The position numbers were made by a program, and so were the translations under genes. Of a stretch of DNA of 64,000 nucleotides, positions 53,740 through 63,607 are shown one piece after another (positions within the stretch are counted from its first letter, which is position 1; the number at the start of each line of letters is the position of its first letter). The DNA comes from Roseivivax sediminis (GTDB taxonomy: Bacteria; Pseudomonadota; Alphaproteobacteria; Rhodobacterales; Rhodobacteraceae), in assembly GCF_900112685.1 (NCBI RefSeq), contig NZ_FOMS01000002.1, positions 372,001 through 436,000 of the forward strand. Direction: 5' to 3'. The notes below the pieces were generated by a model, which did not search any database, was not told where the DNA came from, and saw only the letters and a list, made by a program, of their open reading frames with translations.

Positions 53740-55659
53740 TCAGACGCTCGCGGACTCGCGCGGGTCATGTGCCTCGTCCTCGGCGCGTTCGACCCAACGC
53801 AGGATCACCTCGCGCGCGAGCTCTTCGTCAAGGGTGGAGATGGCGCGCCTGAGATCCTTCAGCGCGGTCGCCATCTCGATTTCCGAGAGGCAGCCTTCCT
53901 GTGCACGCAGGATCTTCGGGTGCGGCGTGGTCAGCATGTCCGAGGAGATCAGCAACTCCTCGTGCAGCTTTTCGCCGGGGCGCAGGCCGGTGATCCGGAT
54001 CTCGATGTCGCCGTCGGGATTGGCATCGTCCTTGACGCTGTGGCCGGCTCCCTCGATCATCTGGCGGGCAAGCTTCTTGATCGGCACGGGCTTGCCCATG
54101 TCGAGCACGAAGACGTCCGAGCCGCGCGAGAACGATCCGGCGAGCAGCACCAGGCGCGCGGCCTCGGAAATGGTCATGAAGTAGCGCGTTACGTTTGGGT
54201 CGGTCAGGGTGACCGGGCCGCCGCGTTCGATCTGTTCCTCGAAGAGCGGGATGACCGAGCCCGAGGAGCCCAGAACGTTGCCGAAGCGCACCATCGAGAA
54301 GCGCGTATGTTCGCTGCGCGTCGCGAGATCCTGGATCACAAGTTCGGCCAGGCGCTTGGAGGCGCCCATGACGTTGGTCGGGCGCACCGCCTTGTCCGAG
54401 GAGACCAGAATGAAGCGTTCGACGCCGGCGTCGCGCGCAGCCTCCCCGATCATGCGGGTGCCGATGACGTTGTTCTTGAGGCCGGGCAGCGCGTTGCACT
54501 CGACCAGAGGGACGTGCTTGTAAGCCGCGGCGTGCAGGATCACGTCGATGCCGTTCTCGGCAATCACGCGGCGCACGGTCTCGTCGTCGAGGACGGAGCC
54601 AAGGACCGGCACGATTCCGAGGTCGCCGCCGATCTCGCGCAGCTCCTTTTCCACGGTGTAGAGCGCGTGTTCGGAATGGTCGAGCAGCACCACGCAATGT
54701 GGTTTGCAGGCGATGAGCTGGCGGCAGAGTTCGGAGCCGATCGAGCCGCCGGCGCCGGTCACCAGGATGCGGCGGCCGGAATAGGCGTGGGAGACGCCGG
54801 GCAGTTCGCTTTCGAGCCGGTTGCGGCCGAGGAGTTCGTCGAGCGAGACCGGCACCGCGCGCTTGCGCAGTTCGCCCTTGCCGACGAGTTCGGCGAAGGA
54901 GGGCAGGGCGTGCACTTCGCAGCCGACCTGGCGCAGGCCGTGGGCAATGCGCGCCAGTTTCGGCTGGCTGATCGACGGCATCGCGAGGATCACGCGGTCG
55001 ATCTGCTTCTCGGCCACGAGGCCCTTGATCTTTGACGGCGCGTAGACCGGCAAGCCGGAGACGCGCAGCGATTGCAGCGTGGGATTGTCGTCGATGAAGG
55101 CGATCGGGTGGGCATCATAGTCGCTCTTCAGCGCGGCGACGAGTTGCTGGCCGGTGCGGCCGGCGCCGTAGATCAGCAGGCGGATGTGCTGGTGCCCCTT
55201 GCGGTAGATGTCGATCAGCCATTGGCGCAAGAGGATCCGCCAGGCGGCGCAGAACACCAGGAAGAGCGAGGAGAAGATCACGAAGACCTCGACCGGGACG
55301 GGCCGGCCGGCGACCATGTCGAGCGCCGCGCCGCTGGCGCCGACGAGGACGGCGAAGATCGCGGTCAGCACGATGCCGCGGGTCTCGTAGGCGTTCAGCT
55401 TGATCTTCGGCAGGCCCATCACCGTGGAGAGCCCGGCGCCGATCAGCAGGATCGCGCCGGCCAGCGGGGCGATGTCGAGGAGCGTATCGGCGTCGACGCG
55501 GGTCTGCCCATTGAGCGCCAGGGCGAGCAACAGCGCCACCGTGGCCACCGACAGATCGAGGAAAAGGAAGATCGCTTCCTTCTGGCGCCTCGTGAGGCTC
55601 GTGACGAACCGAAACAGCATGGGGTCGTTCACCGCCTTCAAAGCTTCGATATTCGCCAT
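53740..55659 (-). CDS. membrane-bound nucleotide-sugar 4,6-dehydratase (FlaA1/WbpM/CapD type)
   Basis: Makes 4-keto-6-deoxy UDP-sugars for surface polysaccharide synthesis at the inner membrane. The 639-residue protein has four N-terminal transmembrane helices (about residues 25-145) and a first Rossmann-like domain (about 155-290, RLLIYGAGRTGQQLVAALKS). The catalytic SDR domain has ILVTGAGGSIGSELCRQL (about 297-314) and SSDKAVRPTNVMGASKR (about 423-439), where Met replaces the catalytic Tyr as in FlaA1-like enzymes. The start at 55659 (MANIEALKAV) fits the family better than an upstream extension. No other polysaccharide genes are adjacent. Confidence 0.92.
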   Translation of the reverse strand: MANIEALKAVNDPMLFRFVTSLTRRQKEAIFLFLDLSVATVALLLALALNGQTRVDADTLLDIAPLAGAILLIGAGLSTVMGLPKIKLNAYETRGIVLTAIFAVLVGASGAALDMVAGRPVPVEVFVIFSSLFLVFCAAWRILLRQWLIDIYRKGHQHIRLLIYGAGRTGQQLVAALKSDYDAHPIAFIDDNPTLQSLRVSGLPVYAPSKIKGLVAEKQIDRVILAMPSISQPKLARIAHGLRQVGCEVHALPSFAELVGKGELRKRAVPVSLDELLGRNRLESELPGVSHAYSGRRILVTGAGGSIGSELCRQLIACKPHCVVLLDHSEHALYTVEKELREIGGDLGIVPVLGSVLDDETVRRVIAENGIDVILHAAAYKHVPLVECNALPGLKNNVIGTRMIGEAARDAGVERFILVSSDKAVRPTNVMGASKRLAELVIQDLATRSEHTRFSMVRFGNVLGSSGSVIPLFEEQIERGGPVTLTDPNVTRYFMTISEAARLVLLAGSFSRGSDVFVLDMGKPVPIKKLARQMIEGAGHSVKDDANPDGDIEIRITGLRPGEKLHEELLISSDMLTTPHPKILRAQEGCLSEIEMATALKDLRRAISTLDEELAREVILRWVERAEDEAHDPRESASV

Positions 55660-56005
55660 CAGATAAATTCGCACCCAAGTCTGTCCCAGGATCGCCGTTT
55701 TCCCGCCGATCCGGGCCGATCCACGCGAAAACCGGCGTGCAAGGACCCACATTTGTTGATCAAGCTATACGCCGGTGCCTAATTGGCGCACAAGTTCGTT
55801 GCGCTGCAACTGCGAAGATCGTGACATTTTGAGCAAAGACCCGCCGAGCAGGATGCGTCATTGTGCCTGTTTTTTGGGCGAGCGCAAGCCGGGCAGGGCG
55901 CCTATCCCCCCTTTTCCACGGGGATGCAGTGGGATACATGGCTCCGGATCGCGGAGATCGGCATCCCGCCGCGCTCCGCCGGATGCAGGACAGGAGAGAC
56001 ACGGC
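55660..56005. other. divergent control region between the dehydratase gene and asd
   Basis: About 345 bases that must hold both promoters. A possible minus-strand pair for the dehydratase gene is TTGTGC (near 55788) and TATAGC (near 55765), 18 bases apart. The asd start is preceded by AGGAGA. Open frames that extend asd upstream into this stretch lack family similarity. Nothing else is recognisable. Confidence 0.4.
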
Positions 56006-57028
<1,023 letters not shown>

Positions 57029-57059
57029 GGCCGGGACGCGATCCGGCCTAAACGATGTG

Positions 57060-57085
57060 ACGGGGCGGACAATGGTCCGCCCCGT
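57060..57085 (+). terminator. terminator stem-loop after asd
   Basis: A perfect 11-bp stem (acggggcggac / gtccgccccgt) with the four-base loop aatg lies about 30 bases after the asd stop. The following tctgcattgtt is moderately T-rich. Confidence 0.65.
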
Positions 57086-57254
57086 TCTGCATTGTTGCGC
57101 CGGAATGGCGCCCTGCCACGAAATCACCCGTCCAGTGCCGCTCCGCGGCGCGGCGCAGCCTGAATCCTGCCATCAGGCGGCATTAGGACGGTCGACGCGC
57201 CGCGAAGCGGCTGTCGCGGCCAGAAGGCGCCTCGCGGCACGAGAGGAGAGCGCC

Positions 57255-57416
57255 ATGAACCACGATCTTGCCGACATCGCCCGCGCGCGACGCATGACCG
57301 CCGTTACGGCGGTCGAGCTTTCCCTGATCCCGCGGCGCCGGAGTCGGCCGCGGCGGGTGGTGCGCTGGTTCCGCGTCCTGCGACGGATCGCGTTGTGCTG
57401 GCGGCCTCGGCGCTAG
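57255..57416 (+). CDS. small basic protein of unknown function
   Basis: A 53-residue frame with a strong ribosome-binding site (gagaggagag four bases before the ATG). The product starts MNHDLADIARARRMTAV and ends in a very Arg-rich stretch with Trp residues (WFRVLRRIALCWRPRR). This size and composition recall small DUF1127-like proteins, but the signature is not clear. It runs convergently to the gene at 57418-57906, ending one base from it. Real translation is likely from the Shine-Dalgarno; the function is unknown. Confidence 0.5.
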   Translation: MNHDLADIARARRMTAVTAVELSLIPRRRSRPRRVVRWFRVLRRIALCWRPRR

Positions 57417-57417
57417 C

Positions 57418-57906
57418 TCACTCCGGCTCGATCAGCACGATATCGTCCGGGTCGTCCCGGGGTCCGGGCCGCGGCGCGATATCCCGCACCGTGGACCGAT
57501 GATGGCCGGCATGCCCGGGAAAGGGCGCGTGAAACCGGCGCATCAGGCTGCGGTAAGCGTGACCGAGCTCGGACGCCTTGCAGAGCCGTGCCCCGTCCGG
57601 CGCGGCGTGAAGCGCGAGGCCGCCGCCGGCCTCGCGCAGCGCGTAGCCCTTGGTGGCGAGGCGCGATTGCAGTTCGGACCAGGAGCGCGCTTCGCCGAAG
57701 TCCCGGGCGAGGAGGCTCCGCAAGGAGCCGAGGAGCTGCTCATCCGCCCTGACGGGCGTCTTCGCCGGCTCCGCGGCGCGGCGCAGTTCCGCGTCCAGCG
57801 CACTGCGGATCACCTGCCCGAGACTCACGTCGCGGCTGCGGGCGAGGGCCTCGGCCGCCTGCCGCATCGCGGCCGGCAGGCGGATCGTCAATTCGGTGCT
57901 TGCCAT
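57418..57906 (-). CDS. ribbon-helix-helix protein with a module shared by the divergent neighbour
   Basis: A 162-residue protein. Residues 4-40 (TELTIRLPAAMRQAAEALAR then SRDVSLGQVIRSALDAEL) look like an Arc/MetJ-type ribbon-helix-helix DNA-binding domain. Residues 76-128 form a module beginning WSELQSRLATKGYAL that aligns without gaps to the neighbouring protein at 58052-58351, with 16 of 53 identical positions. Mobilisation (MobC/relaxosome) proteins also combine RHH domains with such segments, but no relaxase is near. The C-terminus is Pro/Asp-rich (PRPGPRDDPDDIV). It may be an autoregulated DNA-binding protein; the function is not known. Confidence 0.7.
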   Translation of the reverse strand: MASTELTIRLPAAMRQAAEALARSRDVSLGQVIRSALDAELRRAAEPAKTPVRADEQLLGSLRSLLARDFGEARSWSELQSRLATKGYALREAGGGLALHAAPDGARLCKASELGHAYRSLMRRFHAPFPGHAGHHRSTVRDIAPRPGPRDDPDDIVLIEPE

Positions 57907-58051
57907 GTCCCGAACTTGCGGCGCCATCCCTAAGAACGCGTTAACCAAGCCACAATCGGGCAGAAAAACGGTCCGGTCCGGCCCTTGTTCTGTCCCGTTG
58001 CGCGGTCACGCTGCACACTGGATGGAAACAAATAAACGGTACGAGGCGAGC

Positions 58052-58351
58052 ATGATCTTCGACCAGACACTTCCCGCCAAGCTCGACAGCGAAACGCGCG
58101 TGCAGCTCGTGCGCTTCCTGCGTCCCCTGCTCGACAGCGCCGCCGACTGGCCCGGCCTCGTGCGCAGCCTCGCGGCGCGCGGCTACGGGCTGGGCTTCCG
58201 CGACGGACGCCTGATCGTCGTCGACAAGATGACCGGGCAGGCGCTCTGTACCGGGCGCGACATCGACCGGCCGCTCGCGGCGCTCGCCCGCCGTCTCGGC
58301 CGACCGCGCCTGCGCGCGACCGCCGACGGCCACTCCGCCGCCCTGGCCTGA
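58052..58351 (+). CDS. small protein sharing a module with the divergent RHH protein
   Basis: A 99-residue protein (MIFDQTLPAKLDSETRVQL). Residues 33-85 (WPGLVRSLAARGYGLGFRDG, then RLIVVDKMTGQALC) align without gaps to residues 76-128 of the divergent protein: Trp1, Leu4, Leu8, Ala9, Gly12, Tyr13, Leu15, Gly20, Leu22, Gly30, Leu33, Cys34, Leu46, Arg48, Arg49 and Pro53 of the module are shared. It lacks the RHH domain. The two genes share a 145-base divergent promoter region. No function is known to me; a toxin-antitoxin-like or partner relationship is only speculation. Confidence 0.65.
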   Translation: MIFDQTLPAKLDSETRVQLVRFLRPLLDSAADWPGLVRSLAARGYGLGFRDGRLIVVDKMTGQALCTGRDIDRPLAALARRLGRPRLRATADGHSAALA

Positions 58352-58361
58352 ACCTGCCGGG

Positions 58362-59015
58362 TCAGACCGGCAGGAACCGGTTTTCCTCGGCGTCGTAATA
58401 TTCGAGTCCGCCCTCTCCGATCTCGGTCCAGAGGCCGTGCAGACTGAGCGTGCGCGCCTCGACGGCGCTGCGCACGAAGGGGAAGGTCATCAGGTTCTCG
58501 AGGCTGACCAGCACGGCTTCCTGCTCCAGTGCGCGCGGCTGGTCTGCCGCCGGCAGATCGCGGGCCACCATCCGTTCGTAGCCCGGGCGCAGAAGGTCCA
58601 TCCAGCGCCCCACGAAGCTCGTCTTCTCCTCGAGCTCGGGCGCCCGGCCCGCGCACATGTCGAGGCAGCCCTGCACGCCGCCGCAGCGCGAGTGCCCGAC
58701 GATGATCAGGTGCGCCACCTTCAGGGCCGTGACCGCGAATTCCACCGCCGCCGAGGTGCCGTGCTGCGCGCCGTCCGGCTCGTAAGGCGGCACGAGGTTG
58801 GCGATGTTGCGGTGAATGAAGAACTCCCCGGTATCCGCTCCGAAGATCGACGTGACGTGCACGCGGCTGTCGCAGCACGAGATGACCATCGCCTTCGGGC
58901 GCTGGCCTTCGGTGGCGAGCCGGCGATACCATGCGGCGTTCTCCGCATGGGTCGTGGCCTTCCAGCCGTGGTAGCGCTGGGCGAGAAGCGCGGGCAGGGG
59001 CTTAGCGTGCTGCAT
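58362..59015 (-). CDS. beta-class carbonic anhydrase
   Basis: Interconverts carbon dioxide and bicarbonate in the cytoplasm. The 217-residue protein has the zinc ligands in MVISCCDSRVHV (Cys, Asp, Arg of the CxDxR motif) and HLIIVGHSRCGGVQGCLDM (His and Cys). FIHRNIANLVPPYE in between matches the family's RNIAN segment. The start MQHAKPLPALLAQRYHGW at 59015 is typical. It ends ten bases from the stop of the convergent 99-residue gene and is divergent from the gene at 59163. Confidence 0.94.
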   Translation of the reverse strand: MQHAKPLPALLAQRYHGWKATTHAENAAWYRRLATEGQRPKAMVISCCDSRVHVTSIFGADTGEFFIHRNIANLVPPYEPDGAQHGTSAAVEFAVTALKVAHLIIVGHSRCGGVQGCLDMCAGRAPELEEKTSFVGRWMDLLRPGYERMVARDLPAADQPRALEQEAVLVSLENLMTFPFVRSAVEARTLSLHGLWTEIGEGGLEYYDAEENRFLPV

Positions 59016-59162
59016 GGCTGGTCTCCGCAGTGATCCGTCGGAGTGCGATACGACGGTTTTGCGTTGAATTCGAGAGGAAAGGCGCAACCCGGAAAACCAA
59101 ACCGAAACCGTTCTCTGAGAAAAGGACCCCGGGGTGAACGGGGTTTGTGGAAGGAGAGCGAG

Positions 59163-59543
59163 ATGAGCTGTCTCAACTTGCCTGTGACGCATGAAGCGGT
59201 CGCGCTCGACCTCGATCGGCTGACCGCCCTGTGTCAGGCGATGGAGCCGCAGCGGATCGAGGAATGCATCTCCCTCGCGCTCGAACGGATCGCGGTGGAA
59301 CTGTCGGCGACCGAGCGCGCCTGGTGCGACCAGGACTGGGACCGGATGCTGGACGGGCTCGACCTCGTCGGCCGGACAGCCGGCCAGTTCGGCATGATCA
59401 AGCTCGCCGCCGTCGCCGGGACTGTGCGCGACGCCTGCGAGACGGGCGATCGCGTCGCCATCTCGGCGACGCTGGCGCGATTGCTGCGCGTGGGGGAGCG
59501 CTCGCTCATCGCGGTGTGGGACCGTCACGGCGTCGGCGGCTGA
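59163..59543 (+). CDS. hypothetical helical protein (Hpt-like size, no phospho-histidine)
   Basis: A 126-residue soluble protein predicted as a helix bundle (MSCLNLPVTHEAVALDLDRL). The segment GRTAGQFGMIKLAAVAGTVR then DACETGD has the pattern seen in four-helix Hpt-type domains (GxAGxxG followed by Leu/Ala-rich helix and AxxGD). The histidine that would be phosphorylated is missing. I cannot name a family. AAGGAGAG six bases upstream marks the start. It is divergent from the carbonic anhydrase gene and followed by the aminopeptidase gene after 90 bases. Confidence 0.6.
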   Translation: MSCLNLPVTHEAVALDLDRLTALCQAMEPQRIEECISLALERIAVELSATERAWCDQDWDRMLDGLDLVGRTAGQFGMIKLAAVAGTVRDACETGDRVAISATLARLLRVGERSLIAVWDRHGVGG

Positions 59544-59633
59544 CGCGGTGCCCCTTGCGGATCGCGGCGGCGGCAATAGGGTTGCGCCAACCGGCGTGCC
59601 CGCACGCCGAGGACCAGCAATCCGGAGATCCGC

Positions 59634-61016
59634 ATGCCGCTTACCTTCGCCGCGCCCGGGGACTCATCGCGCCCGCTGCACGTGATCGAACAGGGGGAAC
59701 TCGACGCCTGGCTCGAGGGCCAGCCCGACCATGTCCGCGCCTGGGTCGCGGGATCGTCCTTCACCGGCGCCCTCGGCTCCGTGCTGCGGATCCCGGGCAA
59801 GGACGGCGTGCCCGAGGCCGCGCTCGCCGGCTACGGCACCGCCGCCGCCCGCGCGCGTCAGCGCTTCCCGCTCGCCGCCGCCGCGACGCAGCTTGCCCCC
59901 GGCACCTATCACATCGCCTCCGGCCTGCCGGAGGGGGCGGCGGAGACCGAGGCGCTGGGCTGGCTGCTGGCCGGCTATGGCTTCTCGCGCTACCGCGACC
60001 AGACACCCAAGGTCGCGGGGCTCGTCGCGCCCGCCGGTGTCGACGCCGCGCGCATCGAGGTGCTCGCCGCGGCCGAGGCGTTGACCCGCGATCTGGTCAA
60101 CACGCCTGCCGCCGACATGGGGCCCGTCGCGCTGGAGGCCGCCGCGCGGGATCTGGCGGATACCCACGGCGCGGAGATCGAGGTATTCACCGGGGGCGAG
60201 CTGCTGGAGCGGAATTTCCCGATGATCCACGCCGTCGGCCGCGCCGCGGCGGAGGCGCCGCGGCTCATCGACATGCGCTGGGGCACCGACGGCCCGGCGC
60301 TCACGCTCGTCGGCAAGGGCGTGTGTTTCGACACCGGGGGGCTCAACCTCAAGCCCGCGGGATCCATGGGCCTGATGAAGAAGGACATGGGCGGGTCGGC
60401 CAACGTTCTCGGTCTTGCGCACGCGATCATGGCGCTGGGGCTGAACGTGCGGCTGCGCGTGTTGATCCCGGCGGTCGAGAACTCCGTCGCGAGCGACGCC
60501 TTCCGCCCGCAGGACATCCTGAGCTCGCGCAAGGGCCTGACGGTGGAGATCAACAACACCGACGCCGAGGGGCGGCTGGTGCTGGCCGACGCGCTCGCCT
60601 ATGCCGAGGAGGCCGCGCCGGACCTGATCGTATCGATGGCGACGCTGACCGGCGCGGCGCGGGTGGCGCTTGGCCCCGACCTCGCGCCGTTCTACGCCAC
60701 CGAGGATCGCATCGCCGCCGCGCTCGAGGCCGCCGCCGGCCCGGCGGCCGATCCGGTCTGGCGGATGCCGTTCCACGCGCCCTACGAAGAGATGATCGAG
60801 CCCGGCATCGCCGATCTCGACAACGCGCCGAAGGGCGGCATGGCCGGGTCGATCACCGCCGCGCTGTTCCTGCGCCGCTTCGTGACCGAGACGCCCTATG
60901 CCCATTTCGACATCTATTCCTGGCAGCCCTCGGCGGCGCCGGGGCGCTCGAAGGGCGGGCTGGGGCAGGGACCGAGGGCGATCCTCGGCGCGCTCCCGGC
61001 GCTCCTGGACCTGTGA
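59634..61016 (+). CDS. M17-family leucyl aminopeptidase
   Basis: A 460-residue cytosolic metallo-aminopeptidase that releases N-terminal amino acids from peptides. The two-metal catalytic domain shows GKGVCFDTGGLNLKPAGSMG (with the lysine and Asp ligands), MKKDMGGSANVLG, and the signature NNTDAEGRLVLADALAYAEE (about residues 307-326). The N-terminal regulatory domain is shorter than in PepA. The stop overlaps the ATG of the NlpC/P60 gene (TGATG), so the two are translationally coupled. The pairing suggests joint use in peptide or muropeptide recycling, a typical arrangement in alphaproteobacteria. Confidence 0.93.
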   Translation: MPLTFAAPGDSSRPLHVIEQGELDAWLEGQPDHVRAWVAGSSFTGALGSVLRIPGKDGVPEAALAGYGTAAARARQRFPLAAAATQLAPGTYHIASGLPEGAAETEALGWLLAGYGFSRYRDQTPKVAGLVAPAGVDAARIEVLAAAEALTRDLVNTPAADMGPVALEAAARDLADTHGAEIEVFTGGELLERNFPMIHAVGRAAAEAPRLIDMRWGTDGPALTLVGKGVCFDTGGLNLKPAGSMGLMKKDMGGSANVLGLAHAIMALGLNVRLRVLIPAVENSVASDAFRPQDILSSRKGLTVEINNTDAEGRLVLADALAYAEEAAPDLIVSMATLTGAARVALGPDLAPFYATEDRIAAALEAAAGPAADPVWRMPFHAPYEEMIEPGIADLDNAPKGGMAGSITAALFLRRFVTETPYAHFDIYSWQPSAAPGRSKGGLGQGPRAILGALPALLDL

Positions 61017-61861
61017 TGGACCGCCGCCTGACACCTGCCAACGAGCGCATTGCCGCCGCGTACCTGCAAGGTCGGGTCACCGCGCCGCGCTTCGTCGAGG
61101 GGGAGCCGGCCCGCGTCGCGGTGCCGGTGGCGGACCTTCTGGACGCGCCCGGGGGGGCGCGCGACCGGCAGCTCCTCTACGGCGCCGAGGTCACGGTGTT
61201 CGAGCGGCTGCACGCCTTCGCCTTCGTGCAGTCTGTGGCGGACGGCTATGTCGGCTATGTCGCGGAGGCGAGGCTCGGCCCCACCGGACCAGCGGCGACG
61301 CATGTCGTCGCGGCGCGCGCGACGCATGCCTATCCGGAGCCCGATTTCAAGGCGCGCGAGATCATGGGGCTGAGCCTCGGGTCGCGGGTGGCGGTGACCG
61401 GCGGCGCCGAGGGCGCGCGCTTCGTGGAGACGGCGCTGGGCTTCGTGCCGGCGGTGCATCTCGCCCCGATCGGGGCGGCGCGCGATCCTGTCGCGGTCGC
61501 CGCACGCCTGATCGGCACGCCCTACCTCTGGGGCGGCAATTCGGCCTTCGGGATCGACTGTTCCGGCCTTGTTCAGATCGCGCTGGCGGCCTGCGGGATG
61601 AGCTGCCCCGGCGACAGTGACCTGCAGGAGGCCGCGCTGGGAGAGACGCTGGCCGAAGGGGCGGAGTTGCGGCGCGGCGATCTGCTGTTCTGGAAGGGCC
61701 ATGTCGGCTGGGTCGCGGACCGCGAGACGCTGCTGCACGCCAACGCGCATCACATGTCCGTCGCCTACGAACCGCTTGGCGCCGCCATCGCGCGCATCGA
61801 GGCGCAGGGCGACGGGCCTGTGACACGCCGGGCGCGCTTGTCATTGCCGGAGACGCCCTGA
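61016..61861 (+). CDS. NlpC/P60-family cysteine peptidase with SH3-like domains
   Basis: Probably cleaves gamma-D-glutamyl-diaminopimelate bonds in cell-wall peptides. The 281-residue protein has two SH3-like regions (about residues 25-90 and 95-155) and a C-terminal NlpC/P60 domain. The catalytic Cys182 lies in GIDCSGLVQIAL, His229 in WKGHVGWVAD, and the third polar residue position in HANAHH. GTPYLWGGNS precedes the cysteine, as in the family. No signal peptide is seen, which favours cytoplasmic muropeptide processing together with the coupled aminopeptidase. Confidence 0.92.
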   Translation: MDRRLTPANERIAAAYLQGRVTAPRFVEGEPARVAVPVADLLDAPGGARDRQLLYGAEVTVFERLHAFAFVQSVADGYVGYVAEARLGPTGPAATHVVAARATHAYPEPDFKAREIMGLSLGSRVAVTGGAEGARFVETALGFVPAVHLAPIGAARDPVAVAARLIGTPYLWGGNSAFGIDCSGLVQIALAACGMSCPGDSDLQEAALGETLAEGAELRRGDLLFWKGHVGWVADRETLLHANAHHMSVAYEPLGAAIARIEAQGDGPVTRRARLSLPETP

Positions 61862-62074
61862 GCAAAGCGCCACCCGCCCGAACAGCACCGAAGGTGCCGG
61901 GCGCGCGCCGGACCGGCCCGGCGGTCTGGCGCGATGTCACCCTAGTGCGACGTTCGTATTGCTGAGGGACTTGGCTGCCATAAAGCGCAGCCCTCGGGAA
62001 TCGCCGCGCCAGACCCCGATCCGCCGCGCGCCCGGCCCCTTCGGCGGCTCCGTGGGGGAGCGCCGTGGCGCGTC

Positions 62075-63454
62075 TCAGTCCTGCGGCACGACCTTGCCGG
62101 GGTTAAGGATGCCCTTGGGGTCGAGCGCGTGCTTGATCGTGCCCATCACCGCCCAGGCGCTGCCGTGCTCCTCTTGCATGTAACCCAGCTTGCCCGTGCC
62201 GATGCCGTGCTCGCCCGTGACGGTACCCCCGAAGGACAGCGCGAGGCGATTGAGCCGGTGCGCCACGTCCTTGGCGCGTCCCAGCTCCTCGGAATCGTCC
62301 GGATCGATCAGAAGGAGCATGTGGAAGTTGCCGTCGCCGACATGCCCGACCAGCGGCGCGATCAGGCCGGCCGCGTCCGTCTCCGCCTTCGCCGCGGCGA
62401 TGCAGTCGGCCAGCGCCGAGATCGGCACGCAGATATCCGTGACCAGCCCCGCGCAGCCCGGTTTCAGCGCCCGCGCGGCGTAATAGCCGTTGTGCCGTGC
62501 TTCCCAGAGGCGGGTGCGGTCTTCGGGCCGGTTTGCCCAGGCGAAGTCGCTCGCGCCGTACTCCTCGGCGATCTCCCTGAACTGGGCGACCTGCTCCGCG
62601 ACGCCGGCGGGCGAGCCGTGGAATTCGAGGAAGAGGTGCGGCGCCTCCGGCAGGGAGAAATCGGGATTGTAGAGCGCCATGCCGCGCATCTGCACCTCGT
62701 CCAGAAGCTCCACCCGCGCCAGCGGGATGCCCGACTGGATCGCCAGGATCACCGTGTCGACCGCCGCCGCGACCGTGGGGAAGGCCGCCGTTGCCGCGGA
62801 AATCTCCTCGGGAATGCCGTGCAGGCGCACGGTCAGTTGGGTGATGATCCCCAGCGTGCCCTCGCTGCCCACGAACAGGTGGGTGAGATCGTAGCCCGAG
62901 GACGATTTCTTCGCCCGCGTGCCGGTCTCGATCACCGTGCCGTCGGCGAGAACGACCTCCAGCGCCAGCACCGTCTCGCGCATCGTGCCGTAGCGCACGG
63001 CGTTGGTGCCCGAGGCGCGCGTTGCCGCCATGCCGCCGAGCGTGGCATCCGCGCCGGGATCGACTGTGAACATCAGGCCCGAGGCGCGCAGGCTTTCGTT
63101 CAGCGCCTTGCGGGTCACGCCCGGCTGCACCACCGCGTCGAGGTCGGCCCCGTTGACCGCCAGCACCCGGTTCATCCGGCTCATGTCGAGGCTGACACCG
63201 CCCCGAACCGGGATCACGTGCCCCTCCAGCGAGGTGCCGACGCCGAAGGGGATCACCGGGCAGCCATCCTCGGCGCAGATCGCGACGATGCGCGACACCT
63301 CTTCGGTGCTTTCGGGGAAGGCGACGGCGTCGGGCAGGGCGGGCGCAGAATAGGCCTCGTCCCGGCCGTGTATGTCCCGGATCGACTCGCCCGTGGACAG
63401 CCGCTCGCCCAACAGATCGCGCAGGCGCTGGAGTGTGGCGGATCGGTCGGTCAT
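62075..63454 (-). CDS. FAD-linked oxidase (D-lactate dehydrogenase / GlcD type)
   Basis: Oxidises a D-2-hydroxy acid such as D-lactate or glycolate, passing electrons to the respiratory chain. The 459-residue protein has a PCMH-type FAD-binding domain (about residues 36-215: VIPFGVGTSLEGHVIPVRGG, PGADATLGGMAATRASGTNA) and a C-terminal FAD-oxidase domain (VGHVGDGNFHMLLLIDPDD, GEHGIGTGKLGYM). Subunit-like neighbours (glcE, glcF) are absent, so a stand-alone D-lactate dehydrogenase (cytochrome type) is more likely than glycolate oxidase subunit D. The start MTDRSATLQRLRDLLGERL is at 63454. Confidence 0.92.
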   Translation of the reverse strand: MTDRSATLQRLRDLLGERLSTGESIRDIHGRDEAYSAPALPDAVAFPESTEEVSRIVAICAEDGCPVIPFGVGTSLEGHVIPVRGGVSLDMSRMNRVLAVNGADLDAVVQPGVTRKALNESLRASGLMFTVDPGADATLGGMAATRASGTNAVRYGTMRETVLALEVVLADGTVIETGTRAKKSSSGYDLTHLFVGSEGTLGIITQLTVRLHGIPEEISAATAAFPTVAAAVDTVILAIQSGIPLARVELLDEVQMRGMALYNPDFSLPEAPHLFLEFHGSPAGVAEQVAQFREIAEEYGASDFAWANRPEDRTRLWEARHNGYYAARALKPGCAGLVTDICVPISALADCIAAAKAETDAAGLIAPLVGHVGDGNFHMLLLIDPDDSEELGRAKDVAHRLNRLALSFGGTVTGEHGIGTGKLGYMQEEHGSAWAVMGTIKHALDPKGILNPGKVVPQD

Positions 63455-63607
63455 GGCGGTCTTCCTTACCCGGTGAAACGTGCAAGCGGCGATAGCACCG
63501 GGGCACGCGGGGGGACAGGGGCCGCTCGCGCTTGCGTGAGCCGAAAAGGCGTTGATCGGCTCACGCGCCCCCCTATCCTGCGCGCGTCCGTGTGTTCGGG
63601 AGGTTTC

